Positions 31,340-40,924 of a stretch of DNA of 50,656 bases are shown here, in pieces (within the stretch, counting starts at the first letter, position 1; every line of letters starts with the position of its first letter). The position numbers were made by a program, and so were the translations under genes. The DNA comes from Marinilabiliaceae bacterium (GTDB lineage Bacteria; Bacteroidota; Bacteroidia; Bacteroidales; Marinilabiliaceae): the NCBI GenBank assembly GCA_021443545.1, contig JABUTU010000092.1:1-50656 (forward strand), given 5' to 3'. The notes below the pieces were generated by a model, which did no database searches, was not told the DNA's origin, and worked only from the letters and a program-made list of their open reading frames with translations.

Positions 31340-33460
31340 ATGTTGATCAAGAGCGTTAAGAGAACATTTGTGTTCCTGTTGTTTGTGTTGACAATGGGCG
31401 GAGAGGTATGTGGTCAATTGAATACCAACAGGCTACTGCAGATTGGTCGTAATGCAGTCTATTTCGAGGATTATGTCCTGGGAATGCAATATTTTAACAG
31501 AGTAATCAATGTTAAGCCTTATCTTGCAGAGCCATATTACTATCGAGGTATAGCAAAATACTATCTTGATGATTTGAAGGGTGCAGCTGTCGACTGCGAG
31601 ATAGCGTATGGTATTAATCCTTTCTTGATTGAAGCTTATAATCTGCATGGTATCATAAGACTCCGGCAAGGCGATTCAGAGGCGGCCTTGACAGATTTTG
31701 AAAGAGGTTTGGAATTGGAGAAGGATAATATCAACCTATTGTTGAATAGTGGTATAGCAAATATTAATCTGGAACATTACGACGATGCTATCAACTATTG
31801 CGACAGGGTTTTGGACTATGACAAAAGAAATGTACCAGCCATATTGTATAAGGGTATAGCTTTGGTACAGAAAGGCGATTCAGTGCTGGCAATGACGGAG
31901 TTTGTAAAGGCTGGGGAATTAAATAGCTATTCGGCAGACGCCCAAGTGTATCAGGGGATGTTGAATTACCAGATGAAGAACTATACAGAAGCACTTAAAA
32001 ACTATACACGACTTGTTGAATTGCGTCCAAAGGATGCTAATGTCTATGTTAATAGGGCTATAACATATTATAATCTTGATAATTATGATGCAGCGTTTAA
32101 GGATTTAGACGATGCGTTGATGCTCGACGATAAGAATGTGATGGCCTATCAGAATCGAGGAATGCTCAGAGCTGAGGTGGGTCGTATCACAGAGGCAACT
32201 GAGGATTTTGGGAGAGTGCTGGCATTAGATTCCGATAATGATATGGCATTGATGAACCGAGCGTTGTTGTACATACAGATTGGAGAGATGCATAATGCCT
32301 TGGCAGACCTTAATATTGTCATTTCGCGCCATCCAGAGTTTGGTCCGGCATACTATCAGAGGGCTATTGTTAAGCGCAACCTAAATGATCCAAAGGGATC
32401 AGAGATTGATTACATGACGGCTTATACATTTGAGCAGGAGCGAATTAAAAGAGGACTCGCAGCTGGTGAAGATAGTACACAAGTGGCCAGCGGAGGAAAG
32501 AATGAATCGAGTCATGGAAAGCGTGAAAAGAGAGCCAGTCGCAGTAGAAACGATGATAGTATGGATAACTACGACAAGATGGTTGTTGTGTCCGATTTTG
32601 CTGATAATGATGACAAACTTAAGCAAGACAGGGAGCAAATTAGAGGCAGGGTACAGGACCGAGATGTTATCATCGATCTGGAGCCCGTCTTTGAATTGAG
32701 TTTTGTAAGTAGTGATACACTATTGCAGCGACCGAAATATTATGCCAAGAGCGTTGAGGATTTTAATAATTCTAACACCTATCAGAGACGTCTGATGCTG
32801 ACGAACAGAGAGTCGAATATGTCGCAGGCAGAGAATCTGGATTATTATAATGAGATTAGGGAGTTGAGCAATCAGATAGAATCGGGAGGCGAGGCGGTAT
32901 CCCAGAGCTTATATTTTGTCAGAGGCGTTCTTCAGAGCCTTGTGATGAGTTACAATCAAGCTATATGTGATTATAATGTGTGTATTCTTCGTAATCCACA
33001 TGATATAAATGCATTGTTGAATAGGGCAGCGACACGTTTTAAGGTGGTTGAGATTATAAGGTCGATGGATACTCAACCAGAGGCTCCTACTATGGGCGCA
33101 CAATCCGACAAGAGCAGTGCTACCCAAATTAACACAACGTATCTGGACCTCGAACTGATTTTGGCAGATCTCTCTAAAATTATTGAGATAGAGCCAAAGC
33201 TACCAGTAGCATATTACAATATGAGTTTAGTGATGTGTCTCAAGAAAGATTTCGCAAGTGCGTTGTCATTAATAGATAAGTCAGTGGAGTTGGATGATTC
33301 ATTTGCAGAGGCTTATTACAATAGGGGAATAATAAATATATATCTTGGAAATGATGTCCAGGGAAGTAAGGATTTGAGCAAGGCAGGAGAACTTGGTATG
33401 TATAAGGCCTACAATGTGTTGAAGAGATATTTGTCGGATTCAGAAAAGGAGAAGAATTGA
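31340..33460 (+). CDS. Secreted tetratricopeptide-repeat protein
   Basis: This 706-residue protein has a signal peptide (about 1-25, ending GGEVCGQ). About nine TPR units run from residue 35 to 345 (for example AEPYYYRGIAKYYLDDLKGAAVDCEIAYGINP and ANVYVNRAITYYNLDNYDAAFKDLDDALMLD). A charged, low-complexity stretch (about 380-425, SHGKREKRASRSRNDD) follows, then a region without clear repeats. Two or more further TPRs lie near the C-terminus (about 515-700). It probably acts as a periplasmic scaffold. Its stop overlaps the TTG start of the helicase gene, so the two are linked. Partner proteins are unknown. Confidence 0.87.
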   Translation: MLIKSVKRTFVFLLFVLTMGGEVCGQLNTNRLLQIGRNAVYFEDYVLGMQYFNRVINVKPYLAEPYYYRGIAKYYLDDLKGAAVDCEIAYGINPFLIEAYNLHGIIRLRQGDSEAALTDFERGLELEKDNINLLLNSGIANINLEHYDDAINYCDRVLDYDKRNVPAILYKGIALVQKGDSVLAMTEFVKAGELNSYSADAQVYQGMLNYQMKNYTEALKNYTRLVELRPKDANVYVNRAITYYNLDNYDAAFKDLDDALMLDDKNVMAYQNRGMLRAEVGRITEATEDFGRVLALDSDNDMALMNRALLYIQIGEMHNALADLNIVISRHPEFGPAYYQRAIVKRNLNDPKGSEIDYMTAYTFEQERIKRGLAAGEDSTQVASGGKNESSHGKREKRASRSRNDDSMDNYDKMVVVSDFADNDDKLKQDREQIRGRVQDRDVIIDLEPVFELSFVSSDTLLQRPKYYAKSVEDFNNSNTYQRRLMLTNRESNMSQAENLDYYNEIRELSNQIESGGEAVSQSLYFVRGVLQSLVMSYNQAICDYNVCILRNPHDINALLNRAATRFKVVEIIRSMDTQPEAPTMGAQSDKSSATQINTTYLDLELILADLSKIIEIEPKLPVAYYNMSLVMCLKKDFASALSLIDKSVELDDSFAEAYYNRGIINIYLGNDVQGSKDLSKAGELGMYKAYNVLKRYLSDSEKEKN

Positions 33461-35511
33461 CGGAGTCGGACGACATAGAGAAGAGGATAGTAGACGAAGA
33501 AGAGACGTCTCTGGATTTAGATAATCCAGAGTTTCTTAATGTCTTGACGTTAGTCAATACAACATCCTCATCAGTCTACATGACAGGGCGTGCAGGTAGT
33601 GGAAAATCAACGTTCCTAAGGTATATAGTCAGGCATACAAAGAAGAAGACAGTTGTTCTTGCCCCGACAGGCATAGCAGCAGTCAATGTTCATGGACAGA
33701 CGCTTCACTCCTTTTTTAAAATTCCGTTGTCACCATTTGCCTTAGATGATGTTAACTATGCTGATCCAAGACGGTTAAGGGAGAGACAGAAATTTAATGG
33801 CGACAAGGTGAAGTTGCTTAAGGAGCTGGAGCTAATCGTTGTGGATGAGGTCTCAATGGTTAGAGCCGATACATTGGATTTCGTTGATGTAGTATTGCGA
33901 ACATACCGAAGACAACCGAAGTTGCCTTTTGGCGGAGTACAGCTCTTAATGGTCGGAGATGCCTTTCAGTTGGAGCCTGTAGTCAAAAGAGAGGAGTGGG
34001 ATATACTGCGTCGTTTTTACAAGACGCCATATTTCTTTGGTGCGAGGGTGTTTTGTCAGATACCCTTGATTCAGGTGGAATTAAGAAAGGTGTATCGTCA
34101 AAGTGAACAGACATTTCTTGCCATGCTCGACAGAATACGTATGGGTTATGCAACAGGACAAGATTTATACTCAATAAACACTCGATATGGCAATGTTGAA
34201 AAGGTGGGATATGGTAGTCGCGATTTCGTTATCACGTTGTGCTCATTGCGAGCCTCTGCAGACTCCATTAACGAGGAACATCTTGCAGCTATAGATAAGG
34301 AGGAATTTACTTATCGAGGCGAGATAGAAGGAGATTTCCCTGACAGTATAATACCCACGAATATTGAACTAACCTTCAAGGAAGGGGCTCAGGTTGTTTT
34401 TGTTCGAAATGATCAGGAGCAAAGATGGTATAATGGAACATTGGCGAGGGTGGAGGAATTGCAAGAGGATGGTGTTTGGGTGCGTGATGAGAGGCGTGAG
34501 CGTTTTTTTGTTCAGCCGTCAGTGTGGGAGAATATTAAGTATAAATATAACGAAGAGAAGCATCAGGTTGAGGAAGAGGTCATTGGTACGTATCGACAAT
34601 TGCCGTTGAAACTGGCTTGGGCAATTACAATCCACAAGAGTCAGGGTCTGACATTTGATAATGTTAATATTGACCTTGGACGAGGGGCTTTTGCGTGTGG
34701 ACAGACGTATGTCGCATTAAGTCGCTGCCGAACGTTGCAGGGAATCACTATGCAGCAACCATTACGAATGGAAGATATCTTGACGAATGGGTTTGTCAGG
34801 GAGTTTGCAAGAAGTGCCAATGATTCTCAGCTCATACAATCGGAGTTGGATAAGGCCAAGAGCGTATATCTATGGCGACAGGCTGATGAAGAATTTCGTA
34901 ATCTGCGGACAGATGATGCTGTCCGCCATGCAGCGGAGGCAATAGCACTACAGCCCGATATTATGAAGCGTCCTGGTGTAGCTCGACTTATAGCAAAACG
35001 GCTACGAAAGATTAATCAGTTGGATGAAGAGCTCCAGCAACAGATTGAGATGCGCAAAGAGGAACGCGAGCATATGCGGCAGTTCGCTGAGGAGTATATG
35101 AGGTTGGCAATTGAATGTAGAGCTAAGTATCATGATGCTCGCAGTGCAATAGCTAATCTGGATAAAGCCATACGTATTTCACCCGATTATGTCGAGGCGT
35201 TGACGATGAGAGCAGACCTGTATACCTCGCAGAAGAAATATGAGAATGCTTTGGAGGATTGTAAGGCAGCCTTAGCATACTCGCAGAATAATATCGACAT
35301 ATTGGTACAGACGGCGGATATTCAAGTGGCGATGAAGCACTATGAAGAGTCGTACAAAACATTGCATAAGGCATTTAGATTAGCCCCTGAAGATGTTAGG
35401 ATTCTAAAAATGCTTAGCTTTGTATGTTTGAAATTGGGAGAAGAAGAAGAGAGTATGATGTACGATGGGATTTTGGAAAATTTAGATAATTCTGACCTCT
35501 TAGATGATTAA
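33457..35511 (+). CDS. Pif1-like helicase with C-terminal TPR repeats
   Basis: This is a 684-residue superfamily 1B DNA helicase. Walker A is MTGRAGSGKSTFL (about 42-54) and Walker B is LIVVDEVSMVRAD. GVQLLMVGDAFQLEPV is motif III, and LAWAITIHKSQGLTFDNVNIDLG then QTYVALSRC are motifs V and VI (about 385-430). The C-terminal third (about 475-680) is a coiled coil followed by TPR repeats (ARSAIANLDKAIRISPDYVEALTMRADLYTSQKKYENALEDCKAAL). The helicase core is widespread in Bacteroidetes; the TPR tail should give protein contacts. The start is TTG at 33457, overlapping the upstream stop (TTGA). Confidence 0.88.
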   Translation: MTESDDIEKRIVDEEETSLDLDNPEFLNVLTLVNTTSSSVYMTGRAGSGKSTFLRYIVRHTKKKTVVLAPTGIAAVNVHGQTLHSFFKIPLSPFALDDVNYADPRRLRERQKFNGDKVKLLKELELIVVDEVSMVRADTLDFVDVVLRTYRRQPKLPFGGVQLLMVGDAFQLEPVVKREEWDILRRFYKTPYFFGARVFCQIPLIQVELRKVYRQSEQTFLAMLDRIRMGYATGQDLYSINTRYGNVEKVGYGSRDFVITLCSLRASADSINEEHLAAIDKEEFTYRGEIEGDFPDSIIPTNIELTFKEGAQVVFVRNDQEQRWYNGTLARVEELQEDGVWVRDERRERFFVQPSVWENIKYKYNEEKHQVEEEVIGTYRQLPLKLAWAITIHKSQGLTFDNVNIDLGRGAFACGQTYVALSRCRTLQGITMQQPLRMEDILTNGFVREFARSANDSQLIQSELDKAKSVYLWRQADEEFRNLRTDDAVRHAAEAIALQPDIMKRPGVARLIAKRLRKINQLDEELQQQIEMRKEEREHMRQFAEEYMRLAIECRAKYHDARSAIANLDKAIRISPDYVEALTMRADLYTSQKKYENALEDCKAALAYSQNNIDILVQTADIQVAMKHYEESYKTLHKAFRLAPEDVRILKMLSFVCLKLGEEEESMMYDGILENLDNSDLLDD

Positions 35512-37630
35512 AAGCATGAAAAGATTAGTGTTATTACTATTGGCCTGTGCGGTGGTGATTGCACATACCAAAGCGGATGAAGGGATGTGGGTTCCACTCT
35601 TTATCAACAAGAATATTGCTGATATGCAGGCTAAAGGCTGTAAGCTGACGGCAGAAGATATATACAGTGTTAACAAAGCGAGTCTGAAAGATGCTGTTGT
35701 TATCTTCGATGAAGGTTGTACTGCTGAGTTTGTAAGCGATAGAGGTCTATTGCTTACAAATTATCATTGTGGGTATGATGCGATTCAGCAGTTGTCATCT
35801 GAGACAAATGATTATCTCAGCGATGGCTACTGGTCGAAAAGTGAGAGTGAAGATCTGCCATGTATCGGTTTGACTATAAGACAATTGCTGAAGATTGAGG
35901 ATGTGACAAGCCAGATTCTGAAAGAGACCTCTAAGGATATGAAAGCAGAATTGTTGACGGCGACAATTCAAGAGAATATCGAAAAACTCACGGAGCAGAT
36001 GGAGGAGAGCATTGGGCAATCGTGTCAGGTCGACATTGAGTCGTTCCTTGCAGGTGAGCAATATTTGGCGTATGTATACCGAGAGTTTAAGGATGTTCGT
36101 TTAGTGGGAGCACCGCCTTCGTCTTTGGGAAAGTTTGGCGGTGATACAGATAATTGGGTATGGCCTCGACACACGTGCGATTTCTCAGTTTTCAGGGTTT
36201 ATGTTGCTCCCGATGGGACACCTGCAGAATATTCTACGGTGAATGTGCCCTATAAACCTGTGCGCCATCTTGAGATTTCGACAAGAGGAGTCAGAGAGGG
36301 TGATTTTGTTATGGTAATGGGCTATCCAGGAAGCACAAATATATATGCACCGTCATCATATGTTGAGATGCAGAGGAGTTTCGTTCTTCCTGCTTGTGTT
36401 GAACTACGTACGGCAAAACTGAGAGTCATGAATAAGCATCAGGCGAAGTCACAGAAAGTAGAAATACAGTATGCTTCGAAGAATGCATCGACGTCTAATG
36501 CGTGGAAGAAATGGCAAGGCGAGATAAGAGGTATAACGAGGAGTCATGCTGTAGAAAAAAAACGAGAGGTCGAGAGAGCGCTTAAAGAGACGGGCATAAG
36601 CGAAGTAATAGCTCGTATTGACAGCATGTACAACGATAGGTCGGAGACCTCGTATGCCAATATGCTACGAGGACGTAGTATGCTTGCAGAGGTTTTTCGA
36701 GGAGGTGTTGAGATGATGAGTGTTTCACGATATATCAAATCTCTTGGAAATAATCCAACAGACGATGAAATTGAGGAGGTGAAGGAGAAGTTGCGTTTGT
36801 TCTATAAGGATTACGACAAAGGGGTGGCAACAGAGATGGCAACAGAGGTGTTGAAGGTAGTCCGTAAATACATTCCAGCTTCTTTATTGCCAGAATGGAT
36901 GAAGAGTGATAAATCTATCCGTACGGCTGTTGCAGACATGGCCAGGTCGCGCCTCATGAGCGAAAAATGGGTTATGTTGAGGTTGGATAAAAGAGAGTTA
37001 GCATTCTTGAAAAGGGAGAAATCGTACCAATATTTCGAAACCATATATGACTTATATCGGACGGGAATAAAGAACTTTGCAAGATTTAAAATGTCTACAT
37101 CGGAACTTTATGCAAACGAGACGCGATTGGCGCAAGCAATAATGAACAAATCAAGAGAAGCAGGACAAGAGCGTATGTCTGATGCCAATTTTACTCAAAG
37201 AGTCTCGTATGGACAGGTGATGGGTTATGAAGGTTCAGATGCTGTTGTCTACAGGTCGTATACGACATTGGATGGACTGATAGGAAAATTCGACGCTGGA
37301 GCACCTGACTATAAAATGCCCGAAGGGTTGAGGAAGATGAATGAAAAATCGGACTTTGGAGTCTACGCCGATAAGGAGGATGGAAGGCTTCATACATGCT
37401 TTATTTCGACGTGCCATACAACAGGAGGTAATTCGGGTAGTCCAGTGCTTGACGCCGAGGGGCGACTGATTGGCCTGAATTTTGATAGGGATTGGGATGG
37501 AGTGATGAGCGATTATTATTATGACGCATCACTTGCACGAAATATAGTGTTAGATGTGAGATATTTGTTATTTATAGTAGATAAATTTGCAGGAGCACAA
37601 AACTTGGCGAAAGAGATAATAGGAGAGTAA
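35504..37630 (+). CDS. S46-family dipeptidyl peptidase, DPP11 type
   Basis: This is a 708-residue periplasmic serine exopeptidase with a signal peptide (about 1-24). The triad is visible: H88 in LLTNYHCGYDAIQ, D226 in WPRHTCDFSVFRVY, and S644 in TTGGNSGSPV. Eighteen residues after the serine stands an arginine (R662 in GLNFDR), the position that is Arg673 in Porphyromonas DPP11 and Gly in DPP7. This predicts release of dipeptides with Asp or Glu at the second position. The ATG at 35504 overlaps the helicase stop; the ATG at 35516 is an equally good start. Such enzymes feed amino-acid fermentation. Confidence 0.93.
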   Translation: MIKSMKRLVLLLLACAVVIAHTKADEGMWVPLFINKNIADMQAKGCKLTAEDIYSVNKASLKDAVVIFDEGCTAEFVSDRGLLLTNYHCGYDAIQQLSSETNDYLSDGYWSKSESEDLPCIGLTIRQLLKIEDVTSQILKETSKDMKAELLTATIQENIEKLTEQMEESIGQSCQVDIESFLAGEQYLAYVYREFKDVRLVGAPPSSLGKFGGDTDNWVWPRHTCDFSVFRVYVAPDGTPAEYSTVNVPYKPVRHLEISTRGVREGDFVMVMGYPGSTNIYAPSSYVEMQRSFVLPACVELRTAKLRVMNKHQAKSQKVEIQYASKNASTSNAWKKWQGEIRGITRSHAVEKKREVERALKETGISEVIARIDSMYNDRSETSYANMLRGRSMLAEVFRGGVEMMSVSRYIKSLGNNPTDDEIEEVKEKLRLFYKDYDKGVATEMATEVLKVVRKYIPASLLPEWMKSDKSIRTAVADMARSRLMSEKWVMLRLDKRELAFLKREKSYQYFETIYDLYRTGIKNFARFKMSTSELYANETRLAQAIMNKSREAGQERMSDANFTQRVSYGQVMGYEGSDAVVYRSYTTLDGLIGKFDAGAPDYKMPEGLRKMNEKSDFGVYADKEDGRLHTCFISTCHTTGGNSGSPVLDAEGRLIGLNFDRDWDGVMSDYYYDASLARNIVLDVRYLLFIVDKFAGAQNLAKEIIGE

Positions 37631-37631
37631 T

Positions 37632-38279
37632 ATGTCAAATCAAGAACAAAATGTTAGACAATCTGTTCCAGAGCCAACGTTGAGAAGGCTTCCTTGTTAC
37701 CTCACATATCTGCAGTTAGCACATAAAGATGGTGTGCGATTGATATCGTCGACGCAGATAGCACGAGATATGGGAGTAGACCAGACACAGGTGGCAAAAG
37801 ATTTGTCACATACGGGTGTGGCTGGTAAGACAAGGGTGGGCTATGAGGTGGAGCCGCTGATAGAGAATCTGGAGACCTTTCTTCGCTTTAATACTCTCGA
37901 CTCTGCCTACGTCTTCGGCGCAGGAAGTCTTGGAAGAGCTCTTCTCGTTGATCACGGACTAAAACAGTTCGGACTCTCGATAGTTGCAGCGTTTGATGTC
38001 GATCCAGATAAGGTTGGTCTGAATATAGGCGGAGTGAATATCTATCACTTGGACAATTTTAGTCGGGTGAAACAGCCAGATGTTCACATAGGTATTCTGA
38101 CGGTTCCTCCAAAAGAGGCACAGAGCGTGGCCGACCTCATGGTTGAGATGGGTATGAAGGCAATATGGAATTTTACTTCAGTACGCATAAAGAGTCCGGA
38201 GGGAGTTGTTGTCCAAAATACCAGTCTCTATGCTCATCTTGCAGTTATTTTTAATAGGCTGCACGAGAATATATTGTAG
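37632..38279 (+). CDS. rex: Redox-sensing transcriptional repressor Rex
   Basis: This is a 215-residue protein. The N-terminal winged helix (about 15-85; LRRLPCYLTYLQLAHKDGVRLISSTQIARDMGVDQTQVAKDLSHTG) is followed by an NAD(H)-binding Rossmann domain with VFGAGSLGRALL near 93-104. FDVDPDKVG ends the second strand. A C-terminal swapped helix (TSLYAHLAVIFNRLHENIL) completes it. Rex represses fermentation and anaerobic respiration genes and lets go when NADH rises. It follows the peptidase gene by one base. No clear full Rex operator was found in the window. Confidence 0.96.
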   Translation: MSNQEQNVRQSVPEPTLRRLPCYLTYLQLAHKDGVRLISSTQIARDMGVDQTQVAKDLSHTGVAGKTRVGYEVEPLIENLETFLRFNTLDSAYVFGAGSLGRALLVDHGLKQFGLSIVAAFDVDPDKVGLNIGGVNIYHLDNFSRVKQPDVHIGILTVPPKEAQSVADLMVEMGMKAIWNFTSVRIKSPEGVVVQNTSLYAHLAVIFNRLHENIL

Positions 38280-38358
38280 GGAAGTTCTGAAAATCCCTAT
38301 AACAAATAGAGTGATATTACGTAAAAAAAAATGACATAACGAAATATAGAATTTAACT

Positions 38359-39030
38359 ATGAAAAAACTCTCAGTTGTAATTGTCGCACTCTTTATCGCG
38401 GCAAATTCATTTATAGCTTCGGCTCAGACGGTTCAAGAGAAGGTGGATGCTAAGGTACAGCAGGCCACAACAGCATTTGAGAATGCAAAGGCTAAGGTGG
38501 ATGCTATTAAGCAGAAGCAAGCAGTGGCAGATTCGTTGATTAATAAAGGCGATGAGCTGATAGAGAATGGTAAGCAGACAATAACAGAGTTGACTGCTGA
38601 GCGCAAGCAGATGGTGAAGGATTTTGCGGCTGAGCGTAAGGCTTTGTCGAAATCGCTCAAAAGCGATGATAAGGGTGAGGTGAAGGCAGCGCAGACTCAG
38701 ATCAAGGAGCTCGACAAGCGTTCAAAAGAGGAGTTGAAGGATATCGACAACAAGATAAAACAAGCTCAGAAGGATATTACTAAGGGTGAGGCAAATATTA
38801 CTAAGGGAGAGGCTCAGATGAAGGCCACTTCGACAGCACTTGATGCAGCAATAGATAAATTCAATGCTGCTGCTGAGAAGTATGAGAATGTAACTGGTCA
38901 TCGTGCTATACGTTATGATGAAAGTGATAATCAGGATAAGAAGAGCAAGAAGGATAAGAAAGATAAGAAAGAGAAGAAGAACAGTCGTCATAGCGATGAA
39001 GACGAGGATGTGGACGAGTACGATGAATAG
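38359..39030 (+). CDS. Secreted coiled-coil protein with charged tail
   Basis: This 223-residue protein has a signal peptide (1-22, ending SFIASAQ). A long helix or coiled coil (about 25-175) is rich in Ala, Lys, Glu and Gln, with the heptad-like repeat DITKGEANITKGEAQM. The tail begins as a run of Lys and Asp (DKKSKKDKKDKKEKK) and ends in acidic residues. No family is recognised. It may be a periplasmic or envelope-associated structural protein. It begins 80 bases after rex; a hairpin with arms TAGGGA and TCCCTA directly follows the rex stop. Confidence 0.75.
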   Translation: MKKLSVVIVALFIAANSFIASAQTVQEKVDAKVQQATTAFENAKAKVDAIKQKQAVADSLINKGDELIENGKQTITELTAERKQMVKDFAAERKALSKSLKSDDKGEVKAAQTQIKELDKRSKEELKDIDNKIKQAQKDITKGEANITKGEAQMKATSTALDAAIDKFNAAAEKYENVTGHRAIRYDESDNQDKKSKKDKKDKKEKKNSRHSDEDEDVDEYDE

Positions 39031-39039
39031 TATTTAATC

Positions 39040-39705
39040 ATGGAGTTTAAAAACGGCGCATATTTTATCAGTGGCATAGATACAGATTGCGGAAAGACGT
39101 ATGTGACGGGCCGCTTGGCCGCTTATCTGCGTCACCGGGGTGTCTCTGTTATTACCCAGAAACCCGTTCAGACAGGATGCGAGACTGTGGCTGATGACTT
39201 GGTTGAACATCGTAAGGCTATGGGATGTGGTATGTTGCCGGAGGATAGAGAGGGACGAACGTGTTCCTATCTATTCCACAAGAATGTATCGCCAGGTTTG
39301 GCAGCAAGTCTTGAAAACAAAACGATTGATATAAGAAAGATTGATGACGATACTGCCTATCTGTTATCTCGCTACAGTGTTGTTCTGGTAGAGGGAGATG
39401 GCGGTCTTATGGTGCCATTAGCGGATGGTTGCTTGACAATAGATTATGTTGCAGAGCGTTCTATGCCATTGGTTCTGGTTGCTACTTCAAAGATAGGTAG
39501 TATCAATCATGCTCTTCTAAGCATTGAGGTTTGCAAGCAAAGAGGGGTTAATATGCAAGTTCTTGTCTTTGACAGATTACCTCAATACGAACAAGCTGTT
39601 GCTGATTATGCCTTTGATCAGATTGTCAAATATGCTAAGACATCGTATCCTGATGTAAAGATTGTTGATTTTCGTTCGTCCGATAGTTTCTGGGGAAAAA
39701 TATAG
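39040..39705 (+). CDS. bioD: ATP-dependent dethiobiotin synthetase
   Basis: This is a 221-residue enzyme that closes the ureido ring of dethiobiotin from diaminopelargonate, CO2 and ATP. The P-loop is GIDTDCGKTYVTG (about 13-25), KPVQTGC is the substrate loop, and VEGDGGLMVPL carries the conserved glycine-rich EGxGG. The length is normal. It begins 9 bases after the preceding stop. No other biotin genes are in the window, so bioD is split from bioA, bioB and bioF here. Confidence 0.93.
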   Translation: MEFKNGAYFISGIDTDCGKTYVTGRLAAYLRHRGVSVITQKPVQTGCETVADDLVEHRKAMGCGMLPEDREGRTCSYLFHKNVSPGLAASLENKTIDIRKIDDDTAYLLSRYSVVLVEGDGGLMVPLADGCLTIDYVAERSMPLVLVATSKIGSINHALLSIEVCKQRGVNMQVLVFDRLPQYEQAVADYAFDQIVKYAKTSYPDVKIVDFRSSDSFWGKI

Positions 39706-39832
39706 GGTATTTTGACAAGTTGCTTTTCGTCATGTTGTAGCTCTTCAGAAAGTGAAATATTTCGAGAAGTTTCCACGGGGCTTGCATGAATGACAAATTA
39801 AAACAGAGAGTATACAGGAGCTCTATAGATAG

Positions 39833-40918
39833 ATGTTTTTTATATTTATTATAACATTACTTCTCTATCTTGTCGCTTGTGGATATTTGTGCTGGCGAGT
39901 GTGTCGCACCTTCCATTCAAGAGTGGCAAGGTATATTGTTGTGTCATCTTTTGTCCTCTTATCGCTACTGTTTTTTATCAGCAAGTTGATATCAGGGGGA
40001 GCTCCATTATGGGTAAATAAGATTGTCTACATTGTAGGAACAGGATGGCTGGTATTTGTTCTTTATGGAATATTGTTGCTTACAGTGACAGATATTGCGA
40101 AGCTATTATCCCGTCGTACGCTCGATGAGAAACGACATACGTCTCTGAGTCAATTGGCCATGATAGCTGTCCTTGATGCAATGATATTGTTTGTGGGATA
40201 TGAGCAAGCCATTACTCCGAGTGTTACGACATACCATATGGGGGACAAAGATATGCCACGAATTGCAGTTGTTTCGGATCTGCATCTTGGCTATGCGGTG
40301 GGAGAGAGCGATGTGCAATGTCTCGTTGATAAGCTGGAAGAGCTGGAGCCTGATATTCTTATTATTGCAGGCGATTTGTTAGATGGAGATATAGCTCCAG
40401 TCGTAGCATGGGATTTAGGAGAGCCACTAAGAGATTATAAGCCAAAGATGGGAAAATATTCCGTGATGGGTAATCATGACTATATGAGTAATCCTGATGT
40501 AGCCAAAAATTATGCTCAGTCATTAGGAATCGAGTTGTTGTGTGATACTTTCGTAACTGTCGGACGCTACAGTATCGTGGGACGGGATGACCTGACTTCA
40601 ATGTGGCGAAGAGGAAAAAGGACTGAGTTGAAGAATCTGGTATCTAATGATACATCGAGAATTATAGTTGTTGACCATCAACCCCTAAGAACTCTTGCCG
40701 AGTACGAGAGAGATAGTGTTTTTTTGTATATATCAGGACATACACATGGAGGTCAGGTATGGCCGATTAATATGTTGACGCGGATGGTATATGAGATGGA
40801 TTATGGGATGTGTAAGATTGGAGAAGGTGACCATTATGCCATCGTGACATCTGGATATGGCACTTGGGGACCGCGAGTTCGTTTGGGGACAAAGAGTGAG
40901 ATAGTTATCATAGAGTAG
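39833..40918 (+). CDS. Membrane-anchored metallophosphoesterase
   Basis: This 361-residue protein has three N-terminal transmembrane helices (about 1-18, 34-52, 62-88) and a fourth (about 108-124), followed by a calcineurin-like phosphoesterase domain. The metal motifs occur in order: VSDLHLGY, AGDLLDGD, MGNHDY and SGHTHGGQ. This layout is the YkuE/YaeI type, some of which act on lipids such as UDP-diacylglucosamine. The substrate here is unknown. The 127 bases between bioD and this gene hold no recognised element. It is followed after 6 bases by hrpB. Confidence 0.88.
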   Translation: MFFIFIITLLLYLVACGYLCWRVCRTFHSRVARYIVVSSFVLLSLLFFISKLISGGAPLWVNKIVYIVGTGWLVFVLYGILLLTVTDIAKLLSRRTLDEKRHTSLSQLAMIAVLDAMILFVGYEQAITPSVTTYHMGDKDMPRIAVVSDLHLGYAVGESDVQCLVDKLEELEPDILIIAGDLLDGDIAPVVAWDLGEPLRDYKPKMGKYSVMGNHDYMSNPDVAKNYAQSLGIELLCDTFVTVGRYSIVGRDDLTSMWRRGKRTELKNLVSNDTSRIIVVDHQPLRTLAEYERDSVFLYISGHTHGGQVWPINMLTRMVYEMDYGMCKIGEGDHYAIVTSGYGTWGPRVRLGTKSEIVIIE

Positions 40919-40924
40919 AGAAAG

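Noticed and set aside
31265-31417. Longer glycosyltransferase N-terminus starting at 31417.
   Set aside because: It is antisense to the start and promoter of the TPR gene, and the extra residues do not belong to the GT-A fold.
38280-38305. Hairpin TAGGGA...TCCCTA just after rex as a terminator.
   Set aside because: The stem is short (6 pairs), the loop is long (11 bases), and no T-run follows; not enough to call.
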